Shown: piece after piece, positions 26,003 through 34,525 of the stretch
Numbering within the stretch: position 1 is the stretch's first letter
Layout: every line of letters starts with the position of its first letter
NCBI RefSeq assembly: GCF_019455385.1
Contig: NZ_JACOFR010000016.1
Location: 1-64,000 of the forward strand
Length of the DNA stretch: 64,000 nt
Direction: 5' to 3'
DNA from: Bradyrhizobium sp. BR 10289
GTDB lineage: Bacteria; Pseudomonadota; Alphaproteobacteria; Rhizobiales; Xanthobacteraceae
Notes under the pieces: generated by a model
The model's database searches: none
Told to the model about the DNA's origin: nothing
Seen by the model: the letters and a program-made list of their open reading frames with translations, nothing else
Made by a program: the position numbers and the translations under genes

Positions 26003-26062
26003 CCGGCTCCTCCCTTTTTGTTGGAGCCGTTGATAGCACAATGCGGAAGCTGCGAACTTGCG

Positions 26063-27049
26063 TCAGGCGTTCGGGGAACGCTCTTCCAGCACCAAGAGCT
26101 GGGCGCGGCGGACGCGCTCGCGATGGGCGATATAGAGACCGCTAGCAACGATGAAGGCCGCGCCGATGACAGTCCAGATGCTCGGCACCTCGCCGAAGAT
26201 GAAGAAGCCGAGAATGCTGACCCACAACAATTGCGAATAGGAGAACGGTGCCAGCACCGAGGCATCGCCATAGCGATAGGCCAGCACGACGATCCACTGG
26301 CCCGCGGTCGAGGCGACGCCGATGAAGATGCCGAGTGCGATCGCGGTCCAAGACGGCGTCACCCAGACGAACGGCACGATCGCGGTGAGAATCGCAAGGC
26401 CTGTCAACGCGGAATAGGCCATGGTGGTGACGACCGCCTCACGGCCGCTCATCATGCGCGTCAGGATCAGCGTGCCGGCCCAGCAGGCGGCCGAGACGAC
26501 CGGGAAGAAAGCTGCGGCATGAAACGCGCCGGTGCCCGGCCGCAGGATGATCAGCACGCCGACGAGGCCGAGCGCGGTCGCGAACCAGCGGCGCACGCCG
26601 ACCTTCTCGCCGAGGAAGAGGATCGAGAGCGCGGTGACGAACAGCGGCGCGACGAAGCCGGTGGCGGACGCCTCCGCGATCGGCAGGAAGCCCAGGCCCG
26701 TGATGAAGAACAGCGAGGAGCCAAGCAGCACCGCACCGCGCATCACATGCATGCCGAGGCGCTCGGTGCGCATCGCGTAATACGGCGAGGACCGCAGCAT
26801 CACCGGCGTGAACATCAGTGCGAAGGTGAGAAAGCGGATCCACGTGATCTCGATCGACGGCAGGCTCGTCGAGAGATATTTTGCAGTGATGTCGGAGCAG
26901 CCGAGAAACACCGTCGACAGCAGGATCAGCGCGATTCCCTTGAAGGGATGATCGACGCGCGCAGGCGCGCGGCGCGTCTTCTGCTTCTTCTCCGGCATGG
27001 GCATGGGAATACTGTCGAGCCTTGCGGCTGCGGCGGGCGGCGGTGTCAC
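26063..27049 (-). CDS. EamA/DMT-family transporter
   Basis: 328 residues with a basic, Pro-rich cytoplasmic N-terminus (about 35 residues) followed by ten hydrophobic helices arranged as two EamA repeats. The first is about 38-165 (IALILLSTVFLGCSDITAKY ... LGEKVGVRRWFATALGLVGV), the second about 178-310 (ending IFGEVPSIWTVIGAAFIVAS). DMT proteins export amino acids, metabolites or drugs through the inner membrane. The substrate is unknown. It lies upstream of the zinc dehydrogenase with a 60-bp gap, so the two may be co-transcribed. Confidence 0.88.
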   Translation of the reverse strand: MTPPPAAAARLDSIPMPMPEKKQKTRRAPARVDHPFKGIALILLSTVFLGCSDITAKYLSTSLPSIEITWIRFLTFALMFTPVMLRSSPYYAMRTERLGMHVMRGAVLLGSSLFFITGLGFLPIAEASATGFVAPLFVTALSILFLGEKVGVRRWFATALGLVGVLIILRPGTGAFHAAAFFPVVSAACWAGTLILTRMMSGREAVVTTMAYSALTGLAILTAIVPFVWVTPSWTAIALGIFIGVASTAGQWIVVLAYRYGDASVLAPFSYSQLLWVSILGFFIFGEVPSIWTVIGAAFIVASGLYIAHRERVRRAQLLVLEERSPNA

Positions 27050-27202
27050 GGCTGGAACCTGGGAAATACGATTCGGGAACGGTTGTAAAAAACGACAAAC
27101 GCGCCGCTTTCACAACTTCCGAAAACAGGATGCCGATATGCGCTGAGGTCCGCGCGCGTCAATGCTTCATTAAGAATGCAAGCAAAGCAGCGTTTTGCTG
27201 CA

Positions 27203-28042
27203 CTACAGCATCGGCAGGCCACGCGGCTTCGGACCGCGTGGAAACGCCGCATCCAGCGCAGAAATCTCTTCTTTCGTCAGCACGAGATCACCAGCCGCCG
27301 CATTTTCGCCGGCATGCTCGGCAGACGACGCCTTCGGGATCGCAAGCACCGTAGTCGCACGGGTGAGAAAGCTCAGCGCGACCTGGCGCGGCGTCGCGCG
27401 ACGCGCATCGGCAATGCGCGCGAGCACGGCGCCGCCCTTGCTGCGCGCATCCGGAAAATCATCGTGGCCGAACGGCGAATACGCGACCACGGCAACACCG
27501 TGCTGCTCGCACCATGGGACCACCGCATGCTCGATCGCGCGCTCCTTGAGATGATAGAGCACCTGGTTGCAGGCAATGCGCCCCTCACCGGCAACGTCGA
27601 GAATTTCGTCGAGGTCGTCGGCATCGAAATTGGAGACGCCCCAGGACTTGATCTTGCCTGCCTTCACCAGTTCCTCGAACGCGGCGACCGTGTCCTCGAG
27701 CGGATAGGAGCCGCGCCAGTGCAGCAGATAGCAATCGAGCCGATCGGTCTTCAGCCGCTTCAGCGAGCGTTCACACGCCGCGATGGTTCCCTTGCGCGAG
27801 GCGTTGCTCGGCAGCACTTTCGAGACGAGAAACACCTCGTCGCGGCGGCCCGCGATCGCGTCCGCAATGACGAGCTCGGCATCGCCATACATCTCGGCGG
27901 TGTCGATATGCGTCATGCCGAGATCGAGCCCGCGCTGCAGCGCGGCGATCGCGCGCGTGCGATCGCCATGGTCGAGATACCAGGTGCCCTGCCCGATCAC
28001 GGAGACGCTGGCGCCGGTCTTGCCGAAGGGCTTTATGTTCAT
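27203..28042 (-). CDS. Aldo/keto reductase
   Basis: 279 residues forming a TIM barrel. The catalytic tetrad is visible: Asp in HIDTAEMYG (about 46-54) with its Tyr, Lys in FLVSKVLP (about 73) and His in DCYLLHWRG (about 108). The C-terminal LAIPKASSAEH provides NADPH binding and IDAAFP-like ALDAAFP closes the fold. It reduces aldehydes or ketones with NADPH. Substrate unknown. The 153 bp downstream toward the EamA gene hold no clear terminator. Upstream (28043-28332) is a type C repeat. Confidence 0.88.
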   Translation of the reverse strand: MNIKPFGKTGASVSVIGQGTWYLDHGDRTRAIAALQRGLDLGMTHIDTAEMYGDAELVIADAIAGRRDEVFLVSKVLPSNASRKGTIAACERSLKRLKTDRLDCYLLHWRGSYPLEDTVAAFEELVKAGKIKSWGVSNFDADDLDEILDVAGEGRIACNQVLYHLKERAIEHAVVPWCEQHGVAVVAYSPFGHDDFPDARSKGGAVLARIADARRATPRQVALSFLTRATTVLAIPKASSAEHAGENAAAGDLVLTKEEISALDAAFPRGPKPRGLPML

Positions 28043-28237
28043 GCTTGGCTCCGATCTTCATCTCGTCCCGGCCCAGTTCGCAATTTGCGCGCGGGAGCCG
28101 GGACCCATCACCACCGGAGACGTTGTTGCAGTAGATGGTGGCCGCAGCCCGCCTCGACAACACCGACCGGGGTAATGGATCCCGACTTTCGCCCTGATGA
28201 CGATAGGCAGAAATAGGAGCCCGACGGCATCCACATC

Positions 28238-28314
28238 GTCAATGCGAGCGTAGCGAAGCAATCCAGAATCCCTCCGTGGAAAGACTCTGGATTGCGTCGC
28301 TGCGCTCGCAATGA
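28238..28314. repeat. Palindromic intergenic repeat, type C, copy 2
   Basis: GTCAATGCGAGCGTAGCGAAGC opens the element and GTCGCTGCGCTCGCAATGA closes it, with inner CAATCCAGA/TCTGGATTG arms. It matches the copy at 16928-17005. It lies between the aldo/keto reductase start and the nasC stop, so both flanking transcripts leave or approach it on the minus strand. The remaining 28043-28237 shows nothing else I can assign. Confidence 0.8.
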
Positions 28315-28332
28315 GGATGGAGAGAGTCGGGC

Positions 28333-31032
28333 CTATCCCGCTGCGACCTTCGCCGGCTTCGCTGCCACGACCTCCGTGGTCGCGATCAGGCGCTTCAGCT
28401 CGGGGATGCAGGAGCCGCAATTGGTGCCGGCCTTGAGCTTGGCGCCGATCTCGGCGGCGGTGCGCGCACCGGCCGCAATCGTCTCGCAGATGGTGCCGCG
28501 GCCGACGCCGAAGCAGGCGCAGACGATCGGGCCGGTCGAGGCGGCGCCTTCGCCGGACTTGCCCGACAGCAGCATGCGGCGCTGGTCGTCGGTGACGTGA
28601 TCGGCGACGAACAAGCTCTTCACCACCTCCCAGTCGCCGGCATCACGCGCGGGGCCCACGAACAAGCAGGTCTCGATGCGATCTCCGGCAAACGACGCCG
28701 CACGATACACACCGCCGCCTAAGTCGCGGTACTCGGCAACGTCCTCGCCGGCAACGCTTTCGAGCCAGGCCGGCCAACGCGACAGATCGGCATTGTCGGC
28801 GAAGAGATAGCCGAAGCCGCCCGTCACGGTGACACGGGTCCACATCAGATTGGGCGGCAGATCGAGCTGTTTTCGTGACAGTGCAAAGCCGCGGAAGACG
28901 TATTCGTAAGGCGCAATCGCGGCCGGCGTCGCCTTCGATTCCGGCTGGCCCGAGAACGGATCGGTGAACGGTGCGACCAGCGCGCCGACGCGACCGTGCG
29001 AGGCGTTCATCGCGCTCCAGTGGATCGGCGCGAACAGCGTGCCGCGCTGCTGGCGGTCGCTGACGACGACCTTCAGGATGCACTGGCCGTAGTCGGTGGT
29101 GATGCGGGCGAAACCATCATGAACGATGTTGTACTTGTTGGCGTCGTCCGGATGGATCTCGACGAACGGCTCCGGCAGATGCGCGCCAAGCCGCTGGCTG
29201 AGGCCCGTGCGGGTCATGGTGTGCCACTGGTCGCGAATGCGCCCGGTGTTGAGCCGCAGGGGGCGCGACGGCCCGGTCTCGCTGCGCAGCGACGGCACCT
29301 CCGGCGCGACGAAGCGGCCCTTGCCGTCATTGGTGAAGAAACCGCCGCCCGCGAAGAAGCGATCGCCGGGCGCCTGTCCCTCGCGCGCCGGCCATTGCAC
29401 GGGCTGCAAGGCATCGAAGGCTTCGTCGGAGAGCGAGGTCAGCGCGCCGATGTCGAAATCGCGGCTGCCATTGTTCTCGAACGCCGAGAGCGCGGCATGC
29501 TCGCGAAAGATGTCTGCGGCGGATTTATAATCGAAACTGTCGCCGAAGCCGAGACGCTTGGCGGTCTCGCTGAGGATCCACCAATCGGGCCGCGCTTCGC
29601 CCGGCGCCGGCAGGAAGGAGCGTTGGCGCGAGATGCGGCGTTCGGAATTGGTGACGGTCCCCGACTTCTCGCCCCAGGCCAGCGCCGGCAACAGCACATG
29701 CGGGCCGGCCTCGACGGTGTCGTTGGAGAGCACGTTCTCGGAGACCACGAACAGTTCGAGCTTCTTCAGCGCCTCGCGCACGACGTCGGCGTCGGGCAGC
29801 GACACCGCGGGGTTGGTGCCCATCACCCACAACGCCTTGACCTCGCCGCGGTTGATCGCTTCGAACAGCTGCACCGCCTTCAGCCCCTCGTGAGTCGCGA
29901 TGCGCGGCGCCTTCCAGAACCGCCTGACGCGGTCGATGTCCGGCGGCGTGAAGTTCATGTGCGCGGCGAGCTGGTTGGCAAGGCCGCCGACCTCACGGCC
30001 GCCCATCGCGTTGGGCTGGCCGGTGAGCGAGAACGGCGAGGCGCCCGGCTTGCCGATGCGGCCCGTGGCGAGATGGCAGTTCAGGATCGCGTTGACCTTG
30101 TCGGTGCCCTGCGCCGACTGGTTGACGCCTTGCGAATAGAGCGTGACGACGCGTGGCGTGTCGCGAAACATCTTGAAGAAGCTGGCGACGTCCTGCTCGG
30201 CGAGGCCGGTGGCGAGTGCGGTCGCGGCGACGCTGCCGGCGATGTTGCGGGCGCGGGCCAGCGCATCGTCAAAGCCGGAGGTGTTGCCGGCGATATAGTC
30301 CTGATCGAGCGCGCCACTGTCGGCGAGATGAACGAACAGGCCCGAGAACAGCGCAGTGTCGGTGCCGGGCTTGAGCCCGAGGAACAGATCGACGTCGGTC
30401 GCGGTGTCGGTGCGGCGCGGATCGATCACGATCATGCGGGCGCCACGCTCGGCACGGTTCTTCAGCATGCGCTGGAACAGCACGGGATGGCACCAGGCCG
30501 CATTCGAGCCGACGAAGACGAGCAGATCGGCCTGGTCGAGATCCTCATAGCAGCCGGGCACGGTGTCGGCGCCGAAGGCACGGCGGTGGCCGGCGACGGA
30601 GGACGACATGCACAGCCGCGAATTGGTGTCGACGTTCGCCGTGCCGACAAAGCCCTTCATCAGCTTGTTGGCGACGTAATAGTCCTCGGTCAGCAGCTGG
30701 CCGGAGAGATAGAACGCGACCGCATCGGCGCCGTCTCGCGCCACGATATGCTGCATGCGATGGGCGACATGGTCGAGCGCATCGCTCCAGGCGACGCGCT
30801 CCAGCACGCCCTTGCAGCGGATCATCGGATAGAGCAGCCGGCTCTCGAGCCCGACGGTCTCGCCGAGCGCGGAGCCCTTGGAGCACAGCCGGCCGAAATT
30901 GGCGGGATGGTCGGGATCGCCCGCGATCGCCGCGCCGCCCTTGCCGTCGGGTGTCGCCAGCACGCCGCAGCCGACGCCGCAATAGGGGCATGTCGTCTTG
31001 GTGGTGCGGAGCTCTGGATCGATCGCCGTCAT
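28333..31032 (-). CDS. nasC: Assimilatory nitrate reductase catalytic subunit
   Basis: 899 residues of molybdopterin oxidoreductase. An N-terminal [4Fe-4S] site (C15, C18, C22, C50: CPYCGVGC ... RLCSKG) precedes the Mo-bisMGD domains (VGSNAAWCHPVLFQRM, VIDPRRTDTATDVDL) and a C-terminal MGD-binding domain. A BFD-like [2Fe-2S] module at about 838-880 (CxC ... CGSC) is typical of NAD(P)H-linked NasA/NasC. It reduces nitrate to nitrite in the cytoplasm using electrons from the upstream flavoprotein. ATG 31032 lies 2 bp past the flp stop; the frame upstream is antisense noise. Last gene of narK-hb-flp-nasC. No nitrite reductase gene is in the window. Confidence 0.93.
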   Translation of the reverse strand: MTAIDPELRTTKTTCPYCGVGCGVLATPDGKGGAAIAGDPDHPANFGRLCSKGSALGETVGLESRLLYPMIRCKGVLERVAWSDALDHVAHRMQHIVARDGADAVAFYLSGQLLTEDYYVANKLMKGFVGTANVDTNSRLCMSSSVAGHRRAFGADTVPGCYEDLDQADLLVFVGSNAAWCHPVLFQRMLKNRAERGARMIVIDPRRTDTATDVDLFLGLKPGTDTALFSGLFVHLADSGALDQDYIAGNTSGFDDALARARNIAGSVAATALATGLAEQDVASFFKMFRDTPRVVTLYSQGVNQSAQGTDKVNAILNCHLATGRIGKPGASPFSLTGQPNAMGGREVGGLANQLAAHMNFTPPDIDRVRRFWKAPRIATHEGLKAVQLFEAINRGEVKALWVMGTNPAVSLPDADVVREALKKLELFVVSENVLSNDTVEAGPHVLLPALAWGEKSGTVTNSERRISRQRSFLPAPGEARPDWWILSETAKRLGFGDSFDYKSAADIFREHAALSAFENNGSRDFDIGALTSLSDEAFDALQPVQWPAREGQAPGDRFFAGGGFFTNDGKGRFVAPEVPSLRSETGPSRPLRLNTGRIRDQWHTMTRTGLSQRLGAHLPEPFVEIHPDDANKYNIVHDGFARITTDYGQCILKVVVSDRQQRGTLFAPIHWSAMNASHGRVGALVAPFTDPFSGQPESKATPAAIAPYEYVFRGFALSRKQLDLPPNLMWTRVTVTGGFGYLFADNADLSRWPAWLESVAGEDVAEYRDLGGGVYRAASFAGDRIETCLFVGPARDAGDWEVVKSLFVADHVTDDQRRMLLSGKSGEGAASTGPIVCACFGVGRGTICETIAAGARTAAEIGAKLKAGTNCGSCIPELKRLIATTEVVAAKPAKVAAG

Positions 31033-31034
31033 AA

Positions 31035-32252
31035 TCAAGCTGCTTTCGAAGGAAGCACAAGGGCGCGGCCGAACATCATGTCGGAGCGGATCGCGGCGAC
31101 ATTCTCGCGATTGCGGATCATCCCGAGATACCAGAGCGCATCGGCGGTATCGCCGATCAGCACGGCGCCGGTGAGCCGGCCCTCGGCGATGACGAGCTTC
31201 TTGTAGGTGCCGCGCCTGCGATCGGTGAGAACGAGGCTCTCGCTGCCCTCCCCGCCCATGAAATCGCCGGCGGAGAACACGCCGACGCCGGAGACCTTCA
31301 GATTGGTGGAGACCACGCTGCCCTGATAGGACGCCGGCCGCCCGGCGAGATGCCGGGCCAGCACCCGCGCCTGCTCGTAAGCCGGCTCGACCAAGCCATA
31401 GCAGGTGCCGCGATGCTCGGCGCATTCGCCGAGCGCGAAAATGTCGGAGGAGGAGGTCTGCATCTGGTCATTGACGACGACGCCGCGGTTGACCGCGATG
31501 CCGGCGTCCTTGGCCAGCGTAATGTTGGGCCTGATGCCGGCGGCGAAGATCACCGCGTCTGCCTCGATACGGCTACCGTCGGCAAGCTCGACCGCTTCGA
31601 CATGACCGTCGCCATGGATGCAGGCGGTCGAGGCATTGAGCACGATGCGAATGCCCTTACGCTCGACCAGCGTCTTCAGGAGATCGGCCGAGGGTGCATC
31701 GAGCTGGCGCTCCATCAGCCGGTCCATCAGATGCAGCAGCGTCACCGGCGCGCCGGCCTTGGCGAGGCCGTAAGCCGCCTCGAGCCCAAGCAGGCCGCCA
31801 CCGACCACGACGACGCGCTTCTTCGCCGCCGCCAGCGTCAGCAACAGGTCGACATCGCGGGTGTCGCGAAAGGTGTGCACGCCGGCAAGGTCGGCGCCTG
31901 GAATGTTGAGCCGCAGCGGCGTCGATCCGGTCGCGAGCACGAGCTTTGAATATTCCATGCTTTCTTCGCCAGCGATCTTCAGCTCGCGGCGACCGGTGTC
32001 GATCTCGGTGACGCGATAGCCGCAGCGCACGGTGACGCCGCGGTCGCGCCACCAATCCGCCGGTCGCAGTTCGATCTCGTGTGAGCCGGTCTCGCCGGCC
32101 AGCACGGAAGAGAGCAGCACGCGGTTGTAAGCAAGCCGCGGCTCCTCGCCGATCACGGCGACCGCATAACGGCCGAGCGCGGTCCTGGCGAGTTCGTCGA
32201 CCAGACGCGCGGCCGCCATACCGTTTCCGACGATGACGAGTGGCTCACTCAC
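31035..32252 (-). CDS. flp: NAD(P)H-dependent FAD oxidoreductase of the nitrate-assimilation operon
   Basis: 405 residues. FAD motif VIVGNGMAAARLV at the N-terminus, LVLATGSTPLRL, NAD motif VVVGGGLLGLEAAYG near 150, and DIFALGECAEHRG near 280 are arranged as in the N-terminal half of NirB and in NasB-type reductases. It carries no Fe-S or siroheme domain, so it should act only as electron donor, from NAD(P)H to NasC and perhaps to hemoglobin. A GTG start at 32252 sits 7 bases after AGGAG and 10 bp after the hemoglobin stop. Gene order matches the B. diazoefficiens operon in which this flavoprotein is called Flp. Confidence 0.9.
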   Translation of the reverse strand: MSEPLVIVGNGMAAARLVDELARTALGRYAVAVIGEEPRLAYNRVLLSSVLAGETGSHEIELRPADWWRDRGVTVRCGYRVTEIDTGRRELKIAGEESMEYSKLVLATGSTPLRLNIPGADLAGVHTFRDTRDVDLLLTLAAAKKRVVVVGGGLLGLEAAYGLAKAGAPVTLLHLMDRLMERQLDAPSADLLKTLVERKGIRIVLNASTACIHGDGHVEAVELADGSRIEADAVIFAAGIRPNITLAKDAGIAVNRGVVVNDQMQTSSSDIFALGECAEHRGTCYGLVEPAYEQARVLARHLAGRPASYQGSVVSTNLKVSGVGVFSAGDFMGGEGSESLVLTDRRRGTYKKLVIAEGRLTGAVLIGDTADALWYLGMIRNRENVAAIRSDMMFGRALVLPSKAA

Positions 32253-32262
32253 AAGGCATCTC

Positions 32263-32691
32263 CTATTCGGCGGCCTGCGCCGGCGGGCCATAGGCCTCGG
32301 AAATCATGTAGCCGGACAGCACGCCGTAAGCGTCGGTCCAGGCAGCGGCGAGTTCCGGCGTCCAGGCCTCGCCGAGCCCCTTCTCCAGGGTCCATAGCAA
32401 GGTCGCGCCGACCACGGGGTAGTGCTCGGCCTTGGCCCCATAGGCGACGTGACGCTTGGCAAGCGCCGAGGCCGCGGGCAGAATCGAGTCCAAATTCGAC
32501 AGGCCGCCGACGACGGCGGCGAGCATGCCCATCAGCTTCTTGCGCTGCTCGGTCATGTCCTCGGGAAACATCGCGCGCACCGACGGCGCCACTTCGAACA
32601 GGCGGTCGTAGAACAGCTGCGAGGCTGCTTCTGAAATCGGCGCGACCTTGGAAAAGCTTTGCTGGATGAGGGTAATCTGTTCGGGCGTCAC
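32263..32691 (-). CDS. bjgb: Single-domain bacterial hemoglobin
   Basis: 142 residues with globin helices A-H, closely patterned on Vitreoscilla hemoglobin: LFYDRLFEVAPSVRAMFP, KRHVAYGAKAEHYPVVG with the proximal His near 81, and WTDAYGVLSGYMISEAY. There is no reductase domain. In B. diazoefficiens the protein in this operon position (Bjgb) is described as taking part in nitric oxide removal, with the flavoprotein as reductant. That protects the cell from NO formed as a by-product of nitrate/nitrite metabolism. The GTG start at 32691 follows a GGAG site; the longer frame upstream lacks globin character. A hairpin repeat separates it from narK. Confidence 0.9.
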   Translation of the reverse strand: MTPEQITLIQQSFSKVAPISEAASQLFYDRLFEVAPSVRAMFPEDMTEQRKKLMGMLAAVVGGLSNLDSILPAASALAKRHVAYGAKAEHYPVVGATLLWTLEKGLGEAWTPELAAAWTDAYGVLSGYMISEAYGPPAQAAE

Positions 32692-32771
32692 GATGGTCTC
32701 CTGTCTGTTTCGGTCTGCCTTTGTCCGCGCCGTTGCGAACAAGGTTCATGAGTCAAACGTCATCAGAGAAT

Positions 32772-32795
32772 CTTCTCCCCGCGTACGGGGAGAAG
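32772..32795. repeat. Intercistronic hairpin between narK and hemoglobin genes
   Basis: CTTCTCCCCG and CGGGGAGAAG form a perfect 10-bp stem with loop CGTA, inside the 122-bp narK-bjgb gap of an otherwise tightly packed operon. Similar CTCCCCG/CGGGGAG stems occur at 16817-16840 and 17070-17099. As RNA it could act as a processing or partial-termination point. No U-tract follows it. Confidence 0.65.
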
Positions 32796-32813
32796 CGACA
32801 TTCGTGCCAAGCA

Positions 32814-34193
32814 TTAGACGCGCGCTTCGGCGAGGCTTGGGGCGCCCTCGCCCTGCGGGCTGCGACGCAGGTAGAACCACCAGGTCAAAGCGAGGCAGGA
32901 CGCGTAGAAGGCGAGATAGATCGCGAGTGCGAGCTGCGGGCCGCCGGTCATGGCGATCGACTTGCCGAAACCGCTCGGGATCAGATAGCCGCCGACGGCA
33001 CCGACCGCGCCGATGAAGCCGACTGCCGCACCGCTCTCGATGCTCGCCGTCTTCAGGGCACCGGCACGTGCCGCATCGCCCTTGCCGCGCACCTTGAACA
33101 GGTTCTCCTCGCGGAAGATCGAGGGGATCATGCGATAGGTCGAGCCGTTGCCGATGCCCGTTGTCACGAACAGGATCAGGAACATCGCGAGGAAGCCGGT
33201 GAAATCCTTGTGCCCGACGAAATAGAGCACGCCGACCGTCGCCGCCGCCATCGCCATGAAATTGAAGAAAGTGAGGATGGAGCCGCCGATCCTGTCGGCG
33301 AGCAGGCCGCCGAGCGGCCGCGACAGCGAGCCGACCAGCGGCCCGAGGAACGCGATCGAGATCGTCACGGTCGGAAACTGCGTCTTGATCAGCAGCGGAA
33401 ACGCCGCGGAGTAGCCGATGAAGGAGCCGAACGTGCCGATATAGAGATACGCCATGATCCAGGTGTGCTTGCGCTTGACGATCGCGAGCTGGTTCCTGAT
33501 CGACGATTTGGCGGTGGTGAGGTTGTTCATGAAGAACACCGCGCCGAACACCGCAATCGCGATCGGCAGCACCCACATCAGGCCGGCGTTCTGAAGGAAC
33601 ACGCCGTCGACCGGTGTTGCCTGGAACAGGTTGATGACCGCGAGCGTCATCAGTATCGGGGTCAGGAGCTGCACGCTGGAGACGCCGATATTGCCGCCGG
33701 CCGCGTTCAGCCCCAGCGCCCATCCCTTCATCCGATCCGGGAAGAAGAACGAGATGTTGGTCATGCTGGAGGCGAAATTGCCGCCGCCGAGACCCGCGGT
33801 CGAGGCGATCAGCAGCATCAGCCAGAACGGCGTGTCGGGCTGGCTGACGAACCAGGCCAGCGACAGCGTCGGAATGAACAGGATCGCCGCACTGAAGATG
33901 GTCCAGTTGCGGCCGCCGAAGGTCGTCACCGCGAACGTATAGGGGAAGCGCATCAACGCGCCGATCAACCCCGGCACCGCCACGAGCTGGAACAGCTCGT
34001 CGGTCGAGTAATGGAAGCCAGCCTGCGGCAGCTTGGTGGCGACGATGCTCCAGATCAGCCACACCGAGAAGCCGATATGCTCGGCGACGATCGACCAGAT
34101 CAAATTACGCCGGGCGATGGTCTTGCCGCCCGCATTCCAGAACGCCTCGTCTTCGGGGCGCCAGTCGGAAATCCAAGTAGGACTCTTGGTCAT
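32814..34193 (-). CDS. narK: Nitrate/nitrite transporter, MFS NNP family
   Basis: 459 residues with 12 membrane helices. The nitrate signature GLGGGNFASSMTNISFFFPD (about 125-145) is followed by MKGWALGLNAAGGNIG. The two substrate Arg residues are in ALMRFPYTF and GSLSRPLGGLLAD, and a second glycine-rich signature lies later (TGIGNGSTYRMIP). It moves nitrate in and/or exchanges nitrite out across the inner membrane. First gene of narK-bjgb-flp-nasC. Its 332-bp upstream region carries a sigma-54-like promoter, a double-dyad enhancer and a leader with alternative hairpins, all described separately. Confidence 0.93.
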   Translation of the reverse strand: MTKSPTWISDWRPEDEAFWNAGGKTIARRNLIWSIVAEHIGFSVWLIWSIVATKLPQAGFHYSTDELFQLVAVPGLIGALMRFPYTFAVTTFGGRNWTIFSAAILFIPTLSLAWFVSQPDTPFWLMLLIASTAGLGGGNFASSMTNISFFFPDRMKGWALGLNAAGGNIGVSSVQLLTPILMTLAVINLFQATPVDGVFLQNAGLMWVLPIAIAVFGAVFFMNNLTTAKSSIRNQLAIVKRKHTWIMAYLYIGTFGSFIGYSAAFPLLIKTQFPTVTISIAFLGPLVGSLSRPLGGLLADRIGGSILTFFNFMAMAAATVGVLYFVGHKDFTGFLAMFLILFVTTGIGNGSTYRMIPSIFREENLFKVRGKGDAARAGALKTASIESGAAVGFIGAVGAVGGYLIPSGFGKSIAMTGGPQLALAIYLAFYASCLALTWWFYLRRSPQGEGAPSLAEARV

Positions 34194-34236
34194 TGCTTAT
34201 CCCTTCCAGGCTCACCGCTGCGTCGTTGCAGGCTCT

Positions 34237-34262
34237 GCCTCCGGACACGGAGGCGCGCTCCG
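34237..34262 (-). other. narK leader: overlapping alternative hairpins
   Basis: In the predicted narK 5' leader, about 45-70 nt before the start codon, GCCTCCG/CGGAGGC (plus-strand arms 34237-34243 and 34248-34254) can form a 7-bp stem. The arm CGGAG of that stem (34248-34252) can instead pair with CTCCG at 34258-34262. The two structures exclude each other, the usual layout of an RNA switch or attenuator. NasT-type ANTAR proteins regulate nitrate genes by such leaders. No U-tract follows, so the regulatory mode is open. Confidence 0.4.
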
Positions 34263-34341
34263 AGGATTCACCCCCGGTGGCGAGATCACGATGCTGATTG
34301 ATGATGTTGAGGGACGTCGTCGTTGGCGTCGGACAAGACAA

Positions 34342-34358
34342 TTCAACTTCTGTGCCAA
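34342..34358 (-). promoter_or_regulatory. Sigma-54-like -24/-12 promoter of narK
   Basis: The minus strand reads TTGGCACAGAAGTTGAA. This matches TGGCAC-N5-TTGCW except that the -12 dinucleotide is GA instead of GC, with the required ten bases between GG and GA. The predicted start of transcription is near 34331, giving a leader of about 138 nt. The nrtA upstream region has the same element with the same GA variation. Confidence 0.6.
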
Positions 34359-34429
34359 CTGTCCGCTATCGGGAAATACAGAGAATTCAGCAGCTTATTC
34401 TAATCGCCCGAAATTTTTGCAGGGCCATT

Positions 34430-34474
34430 TCGCACGCATATTTTGCGATTCGCTCAATCCCTGTGCGACGCACA
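34430..34474. promoter_or_regulatory. Double-dyad enhancer-like element upstream of narK
   Basis: The 13-bp perfect dyad TGTGCGACGCACA (34462-34474) is separated by 13 bp from a 5-9-5 dyad TCGCA-N9-TGCGA (34430-34448). Dyad centres fall near -137 and -108 from the predicted start. The same layout is repeated upstream of nrtA (37886-37930) with the same 13-bp gap and the same 71 bp to the promoter. The inner dyad contains GCAC-N7-TTGC, one base off the NtrC half-site pair GCAC-N7-GTGC. An NtrC-like or nitrate-specific enhancer-binding protein is the likely ligand. Confidence 0.65.
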
Positions 34475-34499
34475 AGGATTGAGCTCAATGATCCCGCGA

Positions 34500-34515
34500 G
34501 CGCGTTTTCACGCGC
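34500..34515 (-). terminator. Short hairpin directly after nrtD
   Basis: GCGCGT (34500-34505) pairs with ACGCGC (34510-34515) around a four-base loop, 10 bp past the nrtD stop on the minus strand. There is no U-tract, so it is at best a weak terminator between the nrtABD and narK transcription units. Confidence 0.4.
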
Positions 34516-34525
34516 CAATGCCCAT

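Noticed and set aside
28333..31425. A longer NasC protein starting at 31425
   Set aside because: The added N-terminus is antisense-like Arg-rich sequence overlapping flp. The [4Fe-4S] Cys motif begins right after the ATG at 31032, which is 2 bp behind the flp stop.
34462..34474. Calling the 13-bp dyad a standard NtrC site
   Set aside because: The dyad is GTGC-N3-GCAC, the reverse order of NtrC half-sites (GCAC-N7-GTGC). Only the second dyad comes within one base of that pattern, so the ligand is left open.
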